Source of the DNA: JAODBJ01 sp963782465
Lineage (GTDB): Bacteria; Actinomycetota; Acidimicrobiia; IMCC26256; PALSA-610
Direction: 5' to 3'
DNA length: 64,000 nt
NCBI GenBank assembly: GCA_963782465.1
Contig: CAWAJR010000002.1
Location: forward strand, 62,001-126,000
Part shown: in pieces, positions 61,399 through 64,000 of the stretch
Layout of the letters: each line of letters begins with the position of its first letter
How positions within the stretch are numbered: position 1 is the first letter of the stretch
Notes under the pieces: model-generated
Database searches by the model: none
What the model saw: only the letters and a program-made list of their open reading frames with translations
What the model was told of the DNA's origin: nothing
Translations under genes and position numbers: made by a program

Positions 61399-62112
61399 GT
61401 GCCCACCCCGCTCACGATCATCCCCGTCGCAGGGATCGGTGAAGTCGCCGCCGGCGACGAGATCGCCGACCTGCTGCTGGCCGCCGCCGACGAGCAGGGC
61501 ACCCCGCTCCGGACGCACGACTGCGTGGTCGTGACGCAGAAGATCGTGTCGAAGGCCGAAGGCCGGATCGTCACGCTCCCCCACGACGACCTCGAGGCGC
61601 GCCGGCAACTGGTCGAATCTGAATCCGTGCGCATCGTCCGCCGGCGCGGCGATCTGATCATCAGCGAAACCCGTCACGGTTTCGTGTGCGCCAACGCGGG
61701 GGTCGACCTCTCGAACGTCGAAGACGGCCGCGCCGCGCTGCTCCCCGTCGAACCCGACCGCAGCGCGAAACACGTGCGGGACGCGCTGCGGGCACGCGCC
61801 GGTCTCGAAGTCGGCGTGATCGTCTCCGACACGTTCGGTCGTGCGTGGCGCCGCGGGCTCACGGACGTCGCCATCGGCGTGAGCGGGGTCGCCGCCGTGG
61901 TCGACCTGCGCGAAACCCCCGACGCGCTCGGCCGCATCCTGCACGTCACCGAAGTCGCGATCGCCGATGAGATCGCCGGCGCGGCCGAACTCGTCATGGG
62001 GAAGGCGTCGAGCGTTCCCGTCGCAATCGTGCGCGGCCTCGACACGACCTGGTTCCGCGAGAGTTCCTACCGAGAGCTGGTGCGCCCGCCGGCCGAAGAC
62101 CTGTTCCGATGA
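61399..62112 (+). CDS. cofE: Coenzyme F420:L-glutamate ligase CofE (FbiB N-terminal part)
   Basis: A 237-residue GTP-dependent ligase that adds glutamates to F420-0. Signatures are VAGIGEVAAGDEIADLLL, VVVTQKIVSKAEGRIV, RHGFVCANAGVDLSNV and VIVSDTFGRAWRRGLTDVAIG, with metal-binding acidic residues. In mycobacteria this domain is fused to a C-terminal FMN reductase in FbiB; here it is a separate protein whose TGA overlaps the ATG of the reductase gene. GTG 61399 is supported by the TAGCGT upstream. Confidence 0.94.
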   Translation: MPTPLTIIPVAGIGEVAAGDEIADLLLAAADEQGTPLRTHDCVVVTQKIVSKAEGRIVTLPHDDLEARRQLVESESVRIVRRRGDLIISETRHGFVCANAGVDLSNVEDGRAALLPVEPDRSAKHVRDALRARAGLEVGVIVSDTFGRAWRRGLTDVAIGVSGVAAVVDLRETPDALGRILHVTEVAIADEIAGAAELVMGKASSVPVAIVRGLDTTWFRESSYRELVRPPAEDLFR

Positions 62113-62729
62113 CCGCGCCAACCGGTGCCGTGCCGGCGTTTCTCGAAGCACGCCGTTCGATTCGAGCGTTCACCGACGAGCCGGTCGACCTGCACGCGCT
62201 CGACGCGATGGTGCAGGCCGCGTGTATCGCGCCGGCGCCTCATCACTCCCGCCCGTGGCGCTTCGCCGTCGTGACCACCGACCACGCCAAACACGCGTTC
62301 GCGACCGCGATGGGATCGCGCTGGCGCGCCGACCTCGCCGCCGACGGCGTCGACGCGTTCCGGGTCGACGAACTCGTCGACTCCTCGTACCGCAAGCTCA
62401 CCGGCGCGCCCGCGCTGTTGCTCGCGTGCCTCACCTGGAACGGGCTGGACCGCTACCCCGACGCCGCTCGCCGGCAGGCCGAATGGGGCATGGCGCTGCT
62501 CTCCCTCGGCGCGGCGGTGGAGAACGCGATGCTGGCAGCCGCCGATCTCGGTCTCGCGTCGTGCTGGGTCGCGGCACCGATCTTCTGCCCCGACGAAGCG
62601 CGCGATGGTCTGTCGCTGCCGGCCGAATGGCGACCCCAGGCGCTCGTGATGGTCGGCCACCCCGACCCCGCGTACAGCGGCCGGCCCCGCCCGCCCGTCG
62701 AACTCGCCGACCTCCGCCTCCGCCGCTGA
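62109..62729 (+). CDS. Nitroreductase-family FMN protein (FbiB C-terminal-like)
   Basis: A 206-residue FMN-binding nitroreductase-fold protein: FLEARRSIRAFTDEPVD with the FMN-phosphate Arg, a CIAPAPHHSRPWRFAVV segment, then AVENAMLAAADLGLASCWVA and a final FMN-contact GHPDP. ATG 62109 overlaps the cofE stop (ATGA). In mycobacterial FbiB the equivalent domain reduces dehydro-F420-0. That reaction is the likely one here, so the actinobacterial FbiB exists as two coupled proteins. Confidence 0.9.
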   Translation: MTAPTGAVPAFLEARRSIRAFTDEPVDLHALDAMVQAACIAPAPHHSRPWRFAVVTTDHAKHAFATAMGSRWRADLAADGVDAFRVDELVDSSYRKLTGAPALLLACLTWNGLDRYPDAARRQAEWGMALLSLGAAVENAMLAAADLGLASCWVAAPIFCPDEARDGLSLPAEWRPQALVMVGHPDPAYSGRPRPPVELADLRLRR

Positions 62730-62770
62730 CCTCGCGGGCCCGCCGTCACCGCCGTCAGCGCGAGCGAGAA

Positions 62771-63724
62771 TCAGCGGGTCGCGGTGCGGAACCCCTTGAA
62801 GTGCTCGAGGGTGCGGGCCAGACCTTCTTCGAGCGACGTCCACGGCTTCCATCCGAGGTGGATCGCGGCGCGGGCCGGGTCGAGGGCGGAACGGCGCAGT
62901 TCGCCCGCGCGAGGCGTGTCGTACCGGGCCTGGCCCTTCGCTCCGCAGAGGCGGGCCATCGCGTCGAAGAGCTGCTGCACGTTCGTCTCGACGCCGGTGC
63001 CGATGTTCATCAGCAGCCCGCCGCCCTTTTCCGTGGCCCGCACGAACGCGTCGACGACATCGTCGACGTAGACGAAATCGCGCGTCTGCTCACCGTCGCC
63101 GTAGATGACCGGACGTTCGTGATTGAGCAGCTTGCCGGCGAAGATCGCGACGACACCGGCTTCACCGTTCGGGTCCTGGCGCGGGCCGTAGACGTTGGCG
63201 AGGGCGAGGGCGGTGTACTCCAGCCCGCGCACCTGGCGGTAGTAGTGCAGGTAGTCGCCGACAGCTTTCTTCGCGACCCCGTACGGGGATTCCGGGTGCT
63301 GGGGTGCGCTCTCGCGGGTCGGGACTTCCTCGGCCTGGCCGTAGATCGTGCCGCCCGAACTGGCGAAGATGAGCTTCGAGACACCCGCGTTCACGGCGCC
63401 TTCGCACACGTTCAGTGAACCGATGATGTTCACGGTTGCGTCGAACGTCGGCCGCGACACCGAAACTCGAACGTCGGCTTGGGCCGCCAGATGGAAGATG
63501 ACGTCGGGCCTTCGGTGGGCGATGAGATCCGCGATCGCCGGCGACGAGACGTCGAGGCGATGGAAGGAGAAGCGGCGGTCGGGTTGCGAACGCGCCTCGC
63601 TCAGATTGCCGAGCGAGCCGGTCGAAAGATCGTCGACCACGTCGACCCGCCAGTCTTCGGCGAGCAGGCGGTCGACCAACGTCGAGCCGATGAACCCCGC
63701 GCCACCAGTGACGAGCGCCCTCAT
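62771..63724 (-). CDS. NAD-dependent nucleotide-sugar epimerase (GalE-like)
   Basis: A 317-residue extended SDR of the UDP-sugar 4-epimerase type: VTGGAGFIGSTLVDRLL (NAD loop), DDLSTGSLGNL, HLAAQADVRVSVSRP, SSGGTIYGQ (catalytic Ser) and YGVAKKAVGDYLHYY (Tyr and Lys), then NVYGPRQDPNGEAGVVAIF. It makes a UDP-sugar for glycan synthesis, UDP-galactose being the most common. ATG 63724 overlaps the upstream nucleotidyltransferase stop (ATGA), and GGGAGAGG supplies a ribosome site. Confidence 0.93.
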   Translation of the reverse strand: MRALVTGGAGFIGSTLVDRLLAEDWRVDVVDDLSTGSLGNLSEARSQPDRRFSFHRLDVSSPAIADLIAHRRPDVIFHLAAQADVRVSVSRPTFDATVNIIGSLNVCEGAVNAGVSKLIFASSGGTIYGQAEEVPTRESAPQHPESPYGVAKKAVGDYLHYYRQVRGLEYTALALANVYGPRQDPNGEAGVVAIFAGKLLNHERPVIYGDGEQTRDFVYVDDVVDAFVRATEKGGGLLMNIGTGVETNVQQLFDAMARLCGAKGQARYDTPRAGELRRSALDPARAAIHLGWKPWTSLEEGLARTLEHFKGFRTATR

Positions 63725-64000
63725 CCCACCTCTCCCATCGGCGCCGACGCTACCTTCGCCCCGGAGAGGCGTGCCCCGGCCGGGACCTGCGCGTCCGCAC
63801 CGATGAGGGTGTAGTCGGTGAGCACCGCACCGGCCGCGACGACCGCGTGCGGCCCGACGACCGAATCTCGAACCACGGCGCCGTCGCCGATCTGTGCCCC
63901 GGCGAGCAACAGCGCCCGCTCGACCCGGCAATGACGACCGACCCGCGCACCGGGGCCGATGACGCCACGGGTGACGACCGTGCCGGCACCGATCGACGCG
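63721..64000 (-). CDS. Sugar nucleotidyltransferase C-terminal left-handed beta-helix, cut by window edge
   Basis: The last 92 residues of a gene starting outside the window. The pattern of hexapeptide repeats (GAGTVVTRGVIGPGARVGRH, LLLAGAQIGDGAVVRDSVVG, GPHAVVAAGAVLTDYTLIGADAQV) is a left-handed beta-helix, as in mannose-1-P guanylyl- or glucose-1-P thymidylyltransferases. With the GalE-like gene coupled downstream (ATGA), it probably makes an NDP-sugar that the epimerase or nearby glycosyltransferases use. The nucleotidyltransferase identity is inferred from the repeats and neighbours. Confidence 0.75.
   Translation of the reverse strand, partial: ASIGAGTVVTRGVIGPGARVGRHCRVERALLLAGAQIGDGAVVRDSVVGPHAVVAAGAVLTDYTLIGADAQVPAGARLSGAKVASAPMGEVG

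Overview
The window is a GC-rich stretch (roughly two thirds G+C by eye) from an actinobacterium, most likely of the class Acidimicrobiia. That placement is inferred from F420 biosynthesis genes, an F420-dependent luciferase-like enzyme, abundant fatty-acyl-CoA enzymes, a subtilisin carrying six GYW..DGGIFxFGDA repeats, DUF5719 and large PTPS-related membrane proteins. It cannot be proved from 64 kb without a search. No rRNA, tRNA, CRISPR array, integrase, transposase or phage gene was seen, and no stretch over 300 bases lacks a gene.

Layout. 1-5 kb: lipid and sugar genes, with an acyl-CoA synthetase, a ROK kinase and a three-gene operon (acyl-CoA synthetase, SDR, MaoC) resembling a split multifunctional beta-oxidation enzyme. 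5-17 kb: accessory metabolism, with a DUF5060 glycosidase, a ferritin-like diiron protein under a TetR regulator, threonine dehydratase, a GH172/DUF2961 protein, an AbiEi-like/DUF559 gene, an amino-acid dehydrogenase and an aldose epimerase. 17-27 kb: regulation, with an ECF41 sigma factor and its AhpD-like partner, a GGDEF-EAL protein, a SigE-type sigma factor coupled to a membrane beta-propeller gene, a phosphatase, a secreted subtilisin and an HDOD protein. 27-33 kb: pdxH, lysoplasmalogenase, CaiB, acyl-CoA dehydrogenase and an F420 LLM oxidoreductase. 33-41 kb: a core block comF - response regulator - secA - prfB - ftsE - ftsX - M23 peptidase, all on the minus strand. 41-49 kb: a second DUF559 gene, mtnA, SDR, ahcY, phosphosugar isomerase, Trm112 and manB. 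49-60 kb: envelope glycan genes, ftsH, a CPBP protease and a thioredoxin-like protein. 60-64 kb: cofD, cofE and an FbiB-like nitroreductase for F420, then nucleotide-sugar genes.

Recurring signals. Many genes start with GTG or ATG 6-8 bases after a TANNNT hexamer, which points to leaderless transcription. One divergent pair shares a perfectly symmetric AGCGTACGCT that places the same -10 hexamer exactly 7 bases from both start codons. Two promoters share TTGTCGTACCCC and match the layout of the PafBC (LexA-independent) DNA-damage promoter; one serves comF and the other a DUF559 gene. An exact ECF41 promoter (TGTCACA-N16-CGTC) precedes the ECF41 sigma gene. Gene ends are marked by long perfect palindromes that mostly lack a T tract.

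The best candidate for something undescribed is the pair of AbiEi-like/DUF559 single-gene units. Each is bounded by palindromes, and each pair of boundaries shares sequence: one unit has a 22-bp exact direct repeat at its two ends. Separately, eight genes are broken by ten single-base shifts. This looks like a draft or metagenomic consensus problem, and it should be settled before any of these genes is called a real pseudogene.
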